Shown here: piece by piece, positions 1 to 10,847 of the stretch
Position numbering within the stretch: the first letter of the stretch is position 1
Layout: each line of letters begins with the position of its first letter
Assembly (NCBI GenBank): GCA_030710605.1
Contig: CP092877.1
Location: 68,318,488-68,382,487, forward strand
From: Cordylochernes scorpioides
Lineage: Eukaryota; Arthropoda; Arachnida; Pseudoscorpiones; Chernetidae
Direction of reading: 5' to 3'
DNA length: 64,000 nucleotides
Translations under genes and position numbers: made by a program
Notes under the pieces: generated by a model
The model's input: the letters and a program-made list of their open reading frames with translations, nothing else
Told to the model about the DNA's origin: nothing
Database searches by the model: none

Positions 1-89
1 ATTAATTGATATGATAAATAGAAAGCATTAATTTATTATTTAATCATAAAGAGTAATTACATTTTCTTGAAGAAGTCTGTGATCACAAC

Positions 90-1566
90 TTATCTTTTCT
101 CTCCCTCACTTATGGCATAGACACGGCGTAACAAATCCGCAGATAGATTGACGTCGTCAGATGTTGCTCTCTTGGAGTGCTCAAGAAACAACAAAACTTT
201 CTCGGCAGCTGTTCTGGCTTCCCTTAATGATGGTAGGCGCTGGGTCACTGTTGTATCATCATCCTCGCCAAGTTCTTCTTTCGCTGTAATAGTGGACACT
301 AGCAAATTGTCATCTGTTAGCTTCATCTCCGCCTCCTGGGAATCATCAACCAGTTGAAACTCCCTTTCAGTCATCAAATTCTCTGGTGTAATAGCGAAGA
401 TGTCGCGAATGCGATCAAGCAGATTTTAATAATTAAGAGGCTCAACTGCAGCAGTAGAAGTGAAGCGAATGCCTGTGTGATTCCAGCAGTTGCTGTTGGA
501 ATCGGGCTCACAGAATCCCAAGCCATTTTACAAACAGCACAGCGTAATCCAGACGCAATTCTGTGGGTAGATGGGCATCCGCCAATTCCACCATTTTCTG
601 GAGTTGAAGCTTGCGATATTGAGCCTTGAAACTTTTGATGATGCCACTATCCAGTGACTGGCAGTCATAATTGGTGGAAGGAAGTGTATATTTATGTTGC
701 TGAGACCATCATTAAGGACGCAGTGAGACGTTATCTAACAACAGTAGGATACGGCGTCCTTCAGAGACAAGCTGCTTGTTGAACTGCAGTAGCCATTCTT
801 GAAAGATGCTTGAGGTCATCCATGCTTTGCTGTTAGATGTGTAAGTGCAGTAGAAGTGTGGACTAAAGTTTCTGAAGCATCGAGGCTTTGCTGATTTTCC
901 AATAATCAGCAATCGCCGCTTGTCTGTTCCAGTAGAGTTGCAGCACAGTAGAACAGTGATTCGTTGCTTCATCCTTTTGACACCACGGCAGTTTTCATCT
1001 TTGTGAGCAAGTGTTCGGTCAGGAATGAGCTGAAAAAATAATCCTGTTTCGTTTGCATTGTATATGTTGGTTGGGTCATATCCGGAGTTCGCCAGAATAC
1101 TGTTCAAATTTGTAAGGTGTTCATCAATGATAGCTGGAGAAATCGATGCGCCTTCCCCACAGAGCCGTCGTTGCGAAATATGGAATCTCCCTTTAAATCG
1201 CTGCAGCCACCCACTGCTGTACGTGGAATTTTCTGGTACGGCCAACTACTCGCCAAGTTTTTTTGCCTTTTCTCTTAGGAGGTCATCAGTAATAATATTA
1301 TTATTGGCACGCTTTTGGGTAAACCAGTTGAAGAGAGCGTCTTCCAAGTCACTAAATTTTCCGACTCTTTGTCTCTTTGAAGAACCAACAGTATAATTTT
1401 CCCACTTCTCAGCCTGAGTGAGAATATCACGGACAGTTGTTCGTGGAAGTGAGAAACGCTCTCCAATCTCATTCTTCGACATCGTAGGGTTATTTCTTGC
1501 CAACCGGCATATCTCCTTCTTCTTTTCAATGGTGATCGACTCACGTTTACGCTTTTGGGAACTCAT
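90..1566 (-). pseudogene. pogo/Tigger-like transposase (CENP-B HTH + DDE_1), broken
   Basis: Read on the minus strand, the start at 1566 gives a basic helix-turn-helix block (SSQKRKRESITIEKKKEIC, then PRTTVRDIL) like the N-terminal domain of CENP-B/Tigger proteins. The second DNA-binding domain continues through an in-frame TAG at 1246-1248 into SGWLQRFKGRF. The DDE domain follows with YNANETGLFF, where the family normally has NADETGLF, so the first catalytic Asp is Asn here. The second Asp is present in ILLLLDNVSL. Stops at 709-714 break the frame, after which it still reads SLDSGIIKSFKAQYRKLQL, and a C-terminal tail lies in another frame at 377-90. The element would have moved by cut-and-paste into TA sites. 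With several stops and a lost catalytic residue it is inactive. Family assignment is firm; the exact subfamily is not. Confidence 0.85.
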
Positions 1567-1729
1567 GATACGACAATAAAGTTGTTGTGTTGACGTTAGC
1601 AAAGTTGAAGCGACTGTGTATGTCCCAGGCACAAGCAGGAAAAGGGTCTGCTGGCTGTTCACACAATCTGTTATCTGTTTTGCTAACATCAAACAAAGTC
1701 CAGTGCCGCTAGCGGAAAATATGCAGACA

Positions 1730-1945
1730 GGAAAAGGGGAGCGGGGGTGAGGGACGTTGTGAGCGGCGCTATAACGAGTGGTTTTTGCTACTTGGGATAC
1801 GAAAAATCAGCGGCGGAAGGCGAACAGCGAGGGAGTGGCGTTATATCGAGAAAAATACATTGATGTCGATTGGGACAAGACGAAAAAGCGGCGTAAGGCG
1901 AGGGTGGCGTTATATCGAGTGGCGTTATAACGAGAGTAGACTTTA
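1730..1945. repeat. Subterminal repeats of the Tigger-like element
   Basis: Short motifs of the form GGCGTTATAACGAG / GGCGTTATATCGAG recur at about 1768, 1838, 1908 and 1922. They lie next to the transposase start, where Tigger-type elements carry terminal and subterminal repeats with this kind of TATAACGAG core. The precise terminus and target duplication could not be fixed. Confidence 0.5.
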
Positions 1946-1949
1946 CATG

Positions 1950-2092
1950 TTATTAACCAAACCTGGCACTCTGGCACATTTGTAAGTGCAAAAGTCGAAC
2001 TGCTTTTCACATGTGTAGGCATGTGATGCATTTACAGTAAAAGCAGTCGCCTACTTCTACCCACCATGATTTTCATGGCCTGTACCATGTAT
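1950..2092 (+). repeat. Interspersed repeat, second copy inverted at 7,950-8,095
   Basis: This block (AAGTGCAAAAGTCGAACTGC ... AGTAAAAGCAGTCGC) reappears in reverse complement at about 7,950-8,095, inside the hAT-type element at 7,835-8,436. It is probably a fragment of that hAT family. No coding potential is seen. Confidence 0.6.
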
Positions 2093-2352
2093 ATACTACA
2101 CACACACTATGGATAATAATATAATTATTAAAAAAAGGATTGAAAGTGCAGTCGTGATAAAATATAGTTTTAACTACATGTTTTTCATTTGTTTTCGTAA
2201 TCTCTCAGTTTATAGAGGACTTGCATCACTTTGTGGTTCTCTTCTGAGAAATCTGAAGACATTTTCAGAGAGCGCCAGAGTGAATCTCTTTTACCATAAA
2301 AAAGAAAGAATTATATCCATGTGGTCTCACATTTACTCCCAATGTCCTTATA

Positions 2353-3666
2353 CAAGGTATGTCCCATAAGTTCCCGGACTGGGTCCATAAAAAAAAAAGG
2401 TACGATTTTTTAAAAATTTTTTTATTAAAACTTTTCAAAGTAATCCCCCCTTGCGTCAACGCACCAGCGCCATCGTTTCTCCCAATTGTCGAAACAGTTT
2501 TTATAGGCCTCTTTTGGAATGCTCTTCAATGCCAGCAGCGATTTTTCTATTATGTCTTCCCTGGTGTCAAAATGTCTTCCTTTTAGAACTGCTTTGAGTT
2601 TGGGGAACAGGAAAAAGTCATTTGGTGCGATGTCTGGGGAATAGGGTGGTTGAGGTAGGATTTCTGTCCCGTTTTTCGCCAAAAAACTCGTCACCAAGTG
2701 CGCTGTGTGAGGGCGGGCATTGTCATGGTGTAGGATCCAGTCACCATTAGTCCTTTTTTCTAGCCTTTCTTTTTCGAATCGCTTCCCTTAGACGGCGAAG
2801 AATGCTCAAATACATTTCCTTAATAACTGTTTGGCCTGCAGGAAGATACTCGTGATGAACAATGCCCTTGTTATCCAAAAAAGCGACCAGCAACACCTTG
2901 TTTCTGGATTTCAATATCCTGGATTTTTTGGGTCTAGGCTCACCCTGACCTCTCCACTCGGCAGATTGACGCTTGGTTTCAGGGTCATAGCCATAGACCC
3001 GTGTCTCGTCGCCTGTGATTATCTTGTCTTTAAATTCCGGATCCGTTCTTGTCATTTCCAGCATGTCCTCACAGGTTGCAAGCCGACACAGTTTTTGCTC
3101 ATTAGTGAGGAATCTTGGGATGAATTTTGCAGGAGTCTTTTTGAGCCTCAAATCTTCGGTTACGATCCTTCCAATCGTTGTTTTAGAGATGCCTGTGTCT
3201 TGCTCTAGCTCGAGCAAAGTGGTTCGAGAATTTTCTTTTATCAAATCGGTGATTTTTTGCACATTTTTATCAGTCCTTTGAAATGTTGGGCGTCCTTGAC
3301 GAGGATCATCTTCAATGGAAATTCTGCCAGCTTTTAATCTAGAATGCCATTCAAAAACAATTGTTCTCTTTGGGGAATGCTTTATTAAGCATTTAAAAAG
3401 TTTCGGTTGCTGATATTTGAAGTTTCACACAAAATTCTATGCAAATCCTCTGCTTCAATTTTTGTTCCATCGTAAAATCGCCGCAGCGCTATGTGTAACC
3501 TTTAAATGAATTAGAATAACTTTGGGGCGCGTGCACGTACCGCCTCGATATTGGTACCACCGTGTTGCCAGATATTTTATCTATAATAAACAGTCAAATT
3601 TATTTACATTTTTCATTTATTTATTTTTTTATGGACCCAGTCCGGGAACTTATGGGACATACCTTG
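2353..3666 (-). mobile_element. mariner element with perfect terminal inverted repeats
   Basis: The ends CAAGGTATGTCCCATAAG... (2353 on) and its exact reverse complement (to 3666) form perfect inverted repeats of about 42 bp. They are flanked by TA on both sides (2351-2352 and 3667-3668), the mariner target site. Total length is 1,314 bp, the usual size for mariner. The transposase lies on the minus strand. Perfect ends suggest a young insertion. Confidence 0.93.
2425..3470 (-). pseudogene. mariner transposase (D,D34D), frameshifted
   Basis: The start at 3470 (MEQKLKQRICIEFCVKLQ) opens the N-terminal HTH domain. A stop and a frameshift at about 3,380-3,400 separate it from RTIVFEW...RISIEDDPRQGRP, the conserved mariner linker. 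The catalytic core is recognisable: the first Asp is in ITGDETRVYGYD, the second in ILHHDNARPH, and the third in YSPDIAPNDFFLFPKLK, the D34D arrangement of mariner. The N-terminal half (3262-2747) ends at a false stop because a run of six A's at about 2,755-2,760 is one base out of phase. The rest reads in the next frame to the stop at 2425. All three catalytic residues survive, so few lesions separate this copy from an intact gene. Whether they are real or base-calling errors cannot be told here. Confidence 0.88.
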
Positions 3667-3684
3667 TATATTGTATTTTGGAAG

Positions 3685-3995
3685 AAGGTAAATTTGCATA
3701 TATGCTCTCTCATCATGAACGGAAGGATTAGAGAGGGATTAATTTGAATATATTATATTCTAATCAGCGAAGAGAAAAAGGATTTAATTTGCATATATGA
3801 TAGTTACTTCTAAACGAGATGACTAGGAAGAGCCTAATTTACATATTACGTTCTAATCCGCACACAGAGAAAAAGGATTCAATTTGCATATACGCTATTT
3901 ACCCTCTGAATAGAAAAAAAACTAGAGATCGCGCGTTTGATTAAGATATTTTCTAATATGTGCAAGAACAGAAGAGGGATTTATAATTTGCATAT
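3685..3995. repeat. Degenerate tandem repeat with AATTTGCATATA motif
   Basis: The motif AATTTGCATATA or a close variant recurs about every 50-100 bp (near 3,691, 3,788, 3,837, 3,890 and 3,984), together with GAGAGGGATT or GAAAAAGGATT. This looks like an old, diverged tandem array. No gene is seen. Confidence 0.45.
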
Positions 3996-3996
3996 A

Positions 3997-4173
3997 CAGT
4001 AGAACCTCCCTGTAAAGGACACCTAATTGCAGATCCAAAGTGTCCTTTAGAGAGTGGTGTCCTGTTACCGGAGAGTTGCTAAATAGTAAAAATGGTAATT
4101 TTGCAAATGAAAACTGTGCTTTGTAGAGTGATTTCCTCTAGCATGAGTGTCCTGTCATGGAGATTCTATACTG
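3997..4173. mobile_element. pogo/Tigger-type MITE, 177 bp
   Basis: The left end CAGTAGAACCTCCCTG and the right end GGAGATTCTATACTG are imperfect inverted repeats flanked by TA (3995-3996 and 4174-4175). The interior repeats 'gtcct' phrases typical of non-autonomous Tigger-like elements. No ORF is present. Confidence 0.8.
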
Positions 4174-4175
4174 TA

Positions 4176-4795
4176 TACATATATCACCACGAAACCATAT
4201 AAAATCGTCCAACGATAAACTTATTATATATGTTCTTGTTACAAAATAAAGATGAATTATATTGCTCATAACCATTACGGGAGAGTAAATTACAACCACA
4301 TTCAGCCAAGTAACTTCAACATTCCCATAGTTAGGTAATCCATTCTATGGGGCTCAAGGATGGATGTCTCATCATATCCAGTATGAGCACGCGCCCTCCA
4401 CTAAGACCCTCCATAGCTAACGGCGCCATAAACCAACCAGTCCACTACGTACAATTTAGGAGAGCTCCCCATGGCATACATATGCCGCTGCAGCAGCATC
4501 AGGTGGGGGCATCCATTATGGCTCACTGGATTACGTTCCATAAATAGAAATCCTAAGGAGGATATATGAGACCAATTCATTAGGTGGGAGGCCGAGGGCG
4601 GAATACCAAGTTCCCACTATGGATCAATGACGACATGGTCTCTTCATATCCTCTCGACCTCCCTATTTCCTCATATATTCCCACAAACATATTTACATAC
4701 TGGCTCTATGAACTATAGGGAATATTGGTTCTTTAAATAAAAGACACTTCGGCGAAAAATTTGTTTTTATTTTTTTCAACGTTTCGACGATTTTG
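4176..4795. other. Unclassified non-coding stretch
   Basis: No gene is recognised. The only structure seen is an imperfect inverted repeat, GAGGATATATGAGACCA at about 4,557 against TGGTCTCTTCATATCCTC at about 4,636. Short ORFs here have no recognisable features. Confidence 0.4.
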
Positions 4796-4798
4796 GTA

Positions 4799-5776
4799 AT
4801 AGTGGCAACAATGAGGTTGGAAGCGATGTCAACAGTGAGGTTGGAAGCGATGTCAACAGTGAGGTTGGAAGCGATGTCAACAGTGAGGTTGGAAACGATG
4901 TCAACAATGAGGTTGGCAATGATGTCAACAATGAGGTTGGCAATGATGTCAACAATGAGGTTGGAAACGATGTCAACAGTGAGGTTGGCATTGATGTCAA
5001 CAATGAGGTTGGCAATGATGTCAACAATTTGGTTGGCATTGATGTCAACAATGAGGTTGGAAACGATGTCAACAATGAGGTTGGAAATGATGTCAACAAT
5101 GAGGTTGGAAACGATGTCAACAGTGAAGTTGGCAATGATGTCAACAATAAGGTTGGAAACGATGTCAACAATGAGGTTGGCAATGATGTCAACAGTGAAG
5201 TTGGCAATGATGTCAACAATGAGGTTGGAAACGATGTCAACAATGAGGTTGGCAATGATGTCAACAGTGAAGTTGGCAATGATATCAACAATTAGGTTGG
5301 CATTGATGTAAACAATGAGGTTGACAATGATGTCAACAATGAGGTTGGCAATGATGTCAACAGTGAAGTTGGCAATGATGTCAACAATGAGGTTGGAAAT
5401 GATGTCAACAATGAGGTTGGCAATGATGTCAACAGTGAAGTTGGCAATGATATCAACAATTAGTTTGGCATTGATGTAAACAATGAGGTTGACAATGATG
5501 TCAACAATGAGGTTGGCAATGATGTCAACAGTGAAGTTGGCAATGATGTCAACAATGAGGTTGGCATTGATGTCAACAATGAGGTTGACAATGATGTCAA
5601 CAATGAGGTTGACAATGATGTCAACAATGAGGTTGGCAATGATGTCAACAATGAGGTTGGCAATGATGTCAACAATGAGGTTGGCAATGATGTCAACAAT
5701 GAGGTTGGAAGCGATGTCAACAGTGAGGTTGGCAATGATGTCAACAATGAAGTTGGCATTGATGTCAACAGTGAAT
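4799..5776. repeat. 24-bp minisatellite, about 40 copies
   Basis: The unit is close to CAATGATGTCAACAATGAGG plus TTGG. It repeats for nearly 1 kb with point variants (aat/agt, ggcaat/ggaaac/ggcatt). Because 24 is a multiple of three, several frames on both strands stay open and give octapeptide repeats such as NEVGNDVN on the plus strand. These ORFs are a by-product of the period and have no start context, signal or domain. Confidence 0.95.
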
Positions 5777-6028
5777 AATGTTTTACATAAACTTTGTGTT
5801 TATTCTCACAATATTTAATTTATCTGTCACCTTTCAGCCTCGTTTTTATTTAAGTAAAAGCGTTTCATATCAATTTTACTATTTCAGAATTTTCGCCAAC
5901 CTGCTCACTCGCGATAATTATTCAATTATTTGGAATATTTTCAAAAATGTGTGTCTTATTTGAATAATAAAGCCATTACCCATTTGATTAAAATACGCTA
6001 CGTGATACTGAATTTACAATGTCAAGAA
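5777..6028. other. AT-rich spacer
   Basis: AT-rich sequence with no recognisable gene or repeat. Confidence 0.4.
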
Positions 6029-6575
6029 TTAGTGGACAAAATGTTGTGAAAATCTGCATGAAGAGAGTACCACAGTAAGGAACAATAAATGATATGTATT
6101 AGAACAGAATACAACTGTACACTTGAGCGACATCGCCGTCCACTCTATATGTTGTGGGACCACCGCTATGTCAACATGTCTTGGTACTGTCTCTATGATG
6201 TCCTGAGGGATGGCTGTCCTGTCAACCATCAGCCACATCTTCTTAACGCGGCTGTGGCAGCGCACGCAAACGACGTCCAATTATGTCTCAGATGTGTTCT
6301 ATAGGTGAGAGATCAGGAGAGACTGGTGACCATGGAAACACCGAGGTTACAAACAGGACATGTTGGCTGATGCTTGTTGTGTGAGGTCGGGTGTTATCCT
6401 GCTGGAAAAATGGAATTTGATATTGCTGAAGAGAGGAAGGGTAGCGTCACCGGCCGCAGTACGTCATCCACGTATCGTTGGGCTGTCATAGTGTCCTCAA
6501 TACGAAACAGAGGTGATATGCTATCATAGGCGATGGCTCCCCAAACCATAATGCCACGTTGTCATTAGGTGCGGC
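6029..6575 (-). pseudogene. Tc1-like transposase C-terminal half, decayed
   Basis: The minus strand, read across frames, gives FFQQDNTRPHTTSISQHVL followed by SPDLSPIEHIWD and IIGRRLRALPQP. This is the signature C-terminal catalytic region of Tc1-family transposases: the second Asp lies in QDN, and the terminal acidic residue in SPIEHIWD is of the DD34E type. Upstream, an ALWFGEPSP-like remnant stands where Tc1 proteins have a VMVWGAIS-like stretch. Stops follow HI and recur downstream, and the N-terminal DNA-binding half is not seen. It is a dead remnant. No terminal repeats were identified. Confidence 0.8.
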
Positions 6576-6897
6576 GTTCTACAGATGCATCTGGATTGTA
6601 CTTAGTAGTTGTGCAATGTATTTTAGCATGTTGGCTATTCAGGTTTTCATGTGACACTATATTTTAAAAACCGCGAGTTCTCAAATTCTCTAATGGGAAA
6701 ACCTTCTATTAGAAATTATCCAAATTAGCTAGACATGTTATACAGATAGACCTCGTGAACAGATAATTTGAGGTAGTATAGAGAGATAGATAGGACACAT
6801 GTGAATGAATTATTGCCTGCGATATGTCAATTTTATTCTATCAGGAACAAATGGAAAATATTCCTGGATCATAGAGTGTAGTCATTCTAAGTATAAG
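6576..6897. other. Unclassified AT-rich sequence
   Basis: No gene or clear repeat is recognised between the Tc1 remnant and the rRNA-like fragment. Confidence 0.4.
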
Positions 6898-7065
6898 GAG
6901 CCTCGTCAGAGTCCCGTGTTGGTATTTTCATCACTACATCCCCACCCTGGGAGTTGGGAATTTTCTGCCTTCCTTGGGTATGGTAGCTCAGGCTCCCACT
7001 CCGGAATCGAACCCTGATTCCCTATTCCTAAACTAGTCACTCTTGGTAGAGTTGTGACGTCATGA
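6898..7065 (-). pseudogene. Decayed fragment of 18S rRNA gene (5' domain)
   Basis: On the minus strand the sequence reads GGGAATCAGGGTTCGATTCC, then GGAGTGGGAGCCTGAG, CCAAGGAAGGCAG, CCCAACTCCCAGGGTGGGGA, TGTAGTGATGAAAATACCAA and CACGGGACTC. These phrases match, in order, the highly conserved eukaryotic 18S rRNA segment around GGTTCGATTCCGGAGAGGGA. The piece has small deletions (for example the AAACGG and GGCGCGC parts are missing) and substitutions. It is therefore a dispersed nuclear fragment, not a working rDNA unit. Adjoining rRNA regions are not recognised. Confidence 0.82.
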
Positions 7066-7168
7066 TAGCCACTGGAGCCAGGTATGGTTTCGTGTGATAT
7101 TCTTGTACATCTAACTGTAAGAAAATCTAATTCATCATGAATATCAACGCTAGTTATGTTTGTTAGTA

Positions 7169-7381
7169 CACTACTCAACGAGGACAAAACTTAAGGAAGT
7201 GGTAAGTCTTTGATGTCGCTGGTCGTCTATTATTTTTTTAAAATGATACATAGGCAATATTGTTCACACTTGGTTATCTCGTGTATATTTAACAAAGCTT
7301 ACTGTAATATATTTCAGAGTTATTGTACCGATATACATGCTAAAAGGTACTAACTACATCCTTAAGTTTTGTCCATGAGTG
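7169..7381. mobile_element. MITE of the GGACAAAACTTAAGGA family, copy 1
   Basis: The left end (GAGGACAAAACTTAAGGAAG, about 7,180) and right end (CTTAAGTTTTGTCCATGAGTG to 7381) are inverted. TA dinucleotides flank the element, consistent with a Tc1/mariner-type non-autonomous element of about 213 bp. Related copies lie at 16,923-17,129, 17,341-17,465 and 17,463-17,600. Confidence 0.7.
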
Positions 7382-7834
7382 TACACAAATGTATATGTGT
7401 AGTGTAAATATGTGTATATAGATTTCCCATTGTGTGTGTATTACCATTTCTCCAACGACACAACACCCGCAATATTTCAATAGATAAAAATGCTACAAAA
7501 TGAACACTCTATAATCAGTCTATGCAATAGTTGACTAAGTGAAACGTCGGTTCACTACTGATGAGCCAGGCCCTTCATATGTTTTTAATTTTCCGATTAG
7601 AGGCTTTAGAAATTTTTAATATATAAAAATAGGGGGAAAATGATTAGGGATGATAGTTATGATAAATTCGCTATTTCTTCAGTGTCTGTTGAAATACAGA
7701 CTTTTGTACTTATTTAAAAAAATAGAAACATTGCTCTAAGGAGATCCTCTATGAAGGAGCCACTCTACCTAAGGTGTCCATCTTTCTCTAAACACCTGCG
7801 ATATGGAATTTTACTAAACTACTGATCTCTAAAA
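7382..7834. other. Non-coding; contains a short piece of the foldback/hammerhead-like repeat
   Basis: No gene is seen. At 7,541-7,580 GTGAAACGTCGGTTC is followed by ACTACTGATGAGCCAGGCCC, which resembles the centre of the foldback repeat at 10,850-11,155. Confidence 0.4.
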
Positions 7835-8436
7835 CAAGGGAGGTCAACACGAAGCCCATAGGCAGCTCCTGGCCCGTAGAGAGTCAATACTACGACCCAC
7901 GGAGCTAGGTCAAATGACAATAAATTTTAAATTCATTTTTATTTATTTATTCCAAGTACACGTGGTACAAGCCATAATAATTATGGTGGATAGTAAGCGA
8001 CTGCTTTTACTGTAAATGCACCATATGTCTACATATGTGAAAAGTAGTTCGACTTTTGCACTTACAAATGTGCGAGAGCCCCGTTTGGTTACCTGTACTC
8101 GCTGCTGGAGTTGGACTTTTTGAAGAATCGGGGGACATGGAGAATTTTAAAGAATACATTCTATATTACTATAAAGCAATAACGCGCGCGCGCACCATCT
8201 ACCGGTATATATAAGAAAATTAATGCATTAAAGCACGAATGCTTCTTTTACACACAAAACGAAAACTTCAACTGTCCTTACTGCGATGAAAAATATTAGG
8301 AGAGCTTTGCTCATCAGTGGTGATAAATTCATTGTACATATAAACAAAAGAACAACAACAAAAGTGGATACGTGGCTCAGTAAAAAGTATTATTTCTGCA
8401 ATTTACCACGTTAGCTGAAAAGATTGACCATCCCTG
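7835..8436. mobile_element. hAT-type non-autonomous element with 8-bp target duplication
   Basis: The ends CAAGGGAGGTCAA and (reverse complement) CAGGGATGGTCAA form short imperfect inverted repeats. They are flanked by CTCTAAAA (7827-7834) and CTCTAAAT (8437-8444), an 8-bp target duplication as made by hAT transposases. The interior contains the repeat shared with 1,950-2,092 and a fragment of the foldback repeat (8,220-8,330). No transposase ORF is present. Confidence 0.7.
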
Positions 8437-8654
8437 CTCTAAATCAATCGATTAACCTATCTGAAAGGTCCATTTGAGCTTATGGAATATAGGATGGTCC
8501 GCTCTGTGCTGGTTATCATTGGTGTACCGATTAGAATTTCAAGGATTGTTTTGTATTATTTTTGGATTCTATAGGGAGATCGGAAAACCGTCCATTCTTC
8601 ACGATCTCCCTAATTATTTATAGTATAAATGTGCTAAAGGAGTTGGGGCACTTT

Positions 8655-8733
8655 AGGTTAGGTTGATTTCTACGTCAAGTTAGGTTAGTCGTTGTTAAGT
8701 TCAGGTTGTGAGTTGGATTAGTTTAGGTTAGGT
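8655..8733. repeat. Interspersed TTAGG-like motifs
   Basis: TTTAGGTTAGGTTG, AAGTTAGGTTAG and TTTAGGTTAGGTC occur within 80 bp. The motif matches the arthropod telomeric repeat TTAGG, which is also common at interstitial sites. It is too short and interrupted to be a telomere. Confidence 0.55.
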
Positions 8734-8940
8734 CAGGGATCGGAAACCTGAGGCTCGCGAGCCACATGCGACTGGCTCTTTGGATGTGAAGATGCGTGTA
8801 GTACTCACATAAATAAAAACTTCATCTATGCGAGTACTATTTATTGTTGGCACGAAAAAATGTTGTGGCTCTTTAAAAACTTTGAAATTTTGTAAAATGT
8901 CATTTTTGATTCTTCTGACTCAAAAAGTTGCTGACCCTTG
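8734..8940. mobile_element. hAT MITE (CAGGGATCGG ends), 207 bp
   Basis: It begins CAGGGATCGGAAACCTGAGG and ends AAAAAGTTGCTGACCCTTG, with an internal GGCTCGCGAGCCACATGCGA phrase typical of a widespread hAT-derived MITE. It is flanked by GGTTAGGT (8726-8733) and GGTTAGGC (8941-8948), an 8-bp target duplication lying inside the TTAGG-like tract. Confidence 0.88.
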
Positions 8941-8948
8941 GGTTAGGC

Positions 8949-9930
8949 TAAGAAGCATACTCAAGCTCAATTTTTTTAATTGTGATCACAGACTTTAGCG
9001 GCCAATATGAATGGGATGAAGGGAGGGTTTACCAACCTGTACCGATTTGTAACACCTGAAGTATAAAGTAGTTAATCGATAAAACGTCTAGAAAGGGAAC
9101 GTGAGGCATCTTGATAGTTATCTAAAGAGGGTTTTTATTAAGACCGTTTCAGGACCAATAACTTGACATTGATATGGGTGGAAACTTTGTTGGAAGAAAA
9201 GCATGATGATATTCTTTTTGTATATATATCATCGAGAGAAGTGTATTCCTCTTTTATCACAATTTGTAATTCTCACGAATGGATTAATAGGTACCCAGAT
9301 AAGTGCTTGCTAAGCCCTGGAGGGATATCTAATCACAACATGCTTTATGCCTCTCGTGTACTTTATACAATTTGAGAATTGTTATAAGAAAACAACAAAA
9401 ACAGAATTCTTCACCTCGATCCATAAAACATAGTTCCAATAGTGATGATAGTTCCGCCTTCCTAAGGCAACAACCCACATTTTCAAACTAAAATTATAGT
9501 TTTAGGCAAGTTGGCTTCTTTCATAAAGCAGTCATTTAATATTGAAACTAAGTCTGCTAAGGCTAAAGTGCTACTGAGGAGCGTTATTGTCTTAACGACA
9601 AAATCAAACCAATTTTGCATATCTCGATCAATCTAGTTGTTAATTAGCTCAAGACATGATACCTTTAGATAATATAGAATGGGATAAGAATGAAGAAAGG
9701 GATTCCAATGAAACTGAAATTTCCAGAGAATAATAACGACTTTTGGCAGGATGATATAATTGTAGATGTGTAACTGCATTCAAACTACCATTGTTGCCAT
9801 GTATTACCATGAAACCATGTATAATGAAAGAAAAACAAAGGATATAAAGTGTGTGTGTGTATATGGGTAGGATAAGAAAACCAGCCAATCAGTGTCAACA
9901 AGGCCGTTATCTCAACCAATCAGGATGTGA
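8949..9930. other. Unclassified AT-rich sequence
   Basis: Small ORFs (for example 9,163-9,375 plus and 9,649-9,888 minus) show no family features, so no gene is called. Confidence 0.35.
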
Positions 9931-10275
9931 ATTAAAGAGACAAGCAGAGTAAATACTGAAAAATATTTATTATTGGGGCTCGCGCGTGTGATATGCAAAA
10001 GTGTTGGCGGCCGGCAAGGAGAGCCTGCGCACACAAACCACGGTGACAGATGCGCACGTAACCCGACTCTCTCTTTAAATATTCAGTGGCAATTTTTCGG
10101 GCCGTCGCAGAGACCGAAATTGAGGCTAATGGCGCCCGGGGAAACCCTACCTCTCCACCTAAATATTTATCCTGGGGGTGAACTCGAGACAGTTTAAAAT
10201 ATTGCCACCTCCCTACAACTGTCCCGGGGAAAACCATTTTTTTATAGTACTCCTTCCACGCCCTCAACTTTTTTT
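9931..10275 (-). other. GC-richer block, possibly a solo LTR or promoter remnant
   Basis: This stretch stands out in base composition. On the minus strand it has a TATA-like GTACTATAAAAAAATGG followed by CCCCGGGACAGTTGTAGGG. A 111-codon ORF on the minus strand has no recognisable domain. No LTR boundaries or target duplication were found. Confidence 0.3.
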
Positions 10276-10847
10276 TTTATGTGGAAATATTTTCTCAAAT
10301 GGAGATTTTATTCCTTGTTGTTTTCTGGCTTCCTTTTCTTTCATACAGTTTTCTTTTTCTTTCAACGATAGCTGTTGGGTGATAAGTGGTGCCAGTTGAA
10401 TTGCTCAGATATTTCTACTATATGAATTGCCATTTTTTTGGTATATATAAAGATATATTCCAAACGCGAGAACTTGAATACAATTTTTTACTAGAATGAT
10501 GATTTGATATTGAGAATTAATGATGATTATAACAGATGATGATGATAAGTGGTGTCGGTTAAGTATATCAGTGATATTTATTTTTTCGTCTCTATGAAAA
10601 AAATAAATATTAGAGAAAAGTATAAATTATACGAAATTTTTTGGTTGGAAATAGATATTTGAGAAATAAACGAGGGTCTCATTACTATACTTATGAATGA
10701 TATCAGTCAATTTATAAAAAAAATTGCTTAAATAAATTTTTTACTTTAAAAATATATTTTATTTATTTCAAAATTAACACATCTCAGCACGCTCTATTTA
10801 TATATGAACTCTTAATTTAACACAAAGCAATAACGCGCCATGTATAC

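Noticed and set aside
8655..8733. Telomere
   Set aside because: Only a few interrupted TTAGG-like motifs within 80 bp; this is interstitial.
10178..10399. Short ORFs around the GC-richer block
   Set aside because: No domain, no splice sites and poor composition; treated as non-coding.
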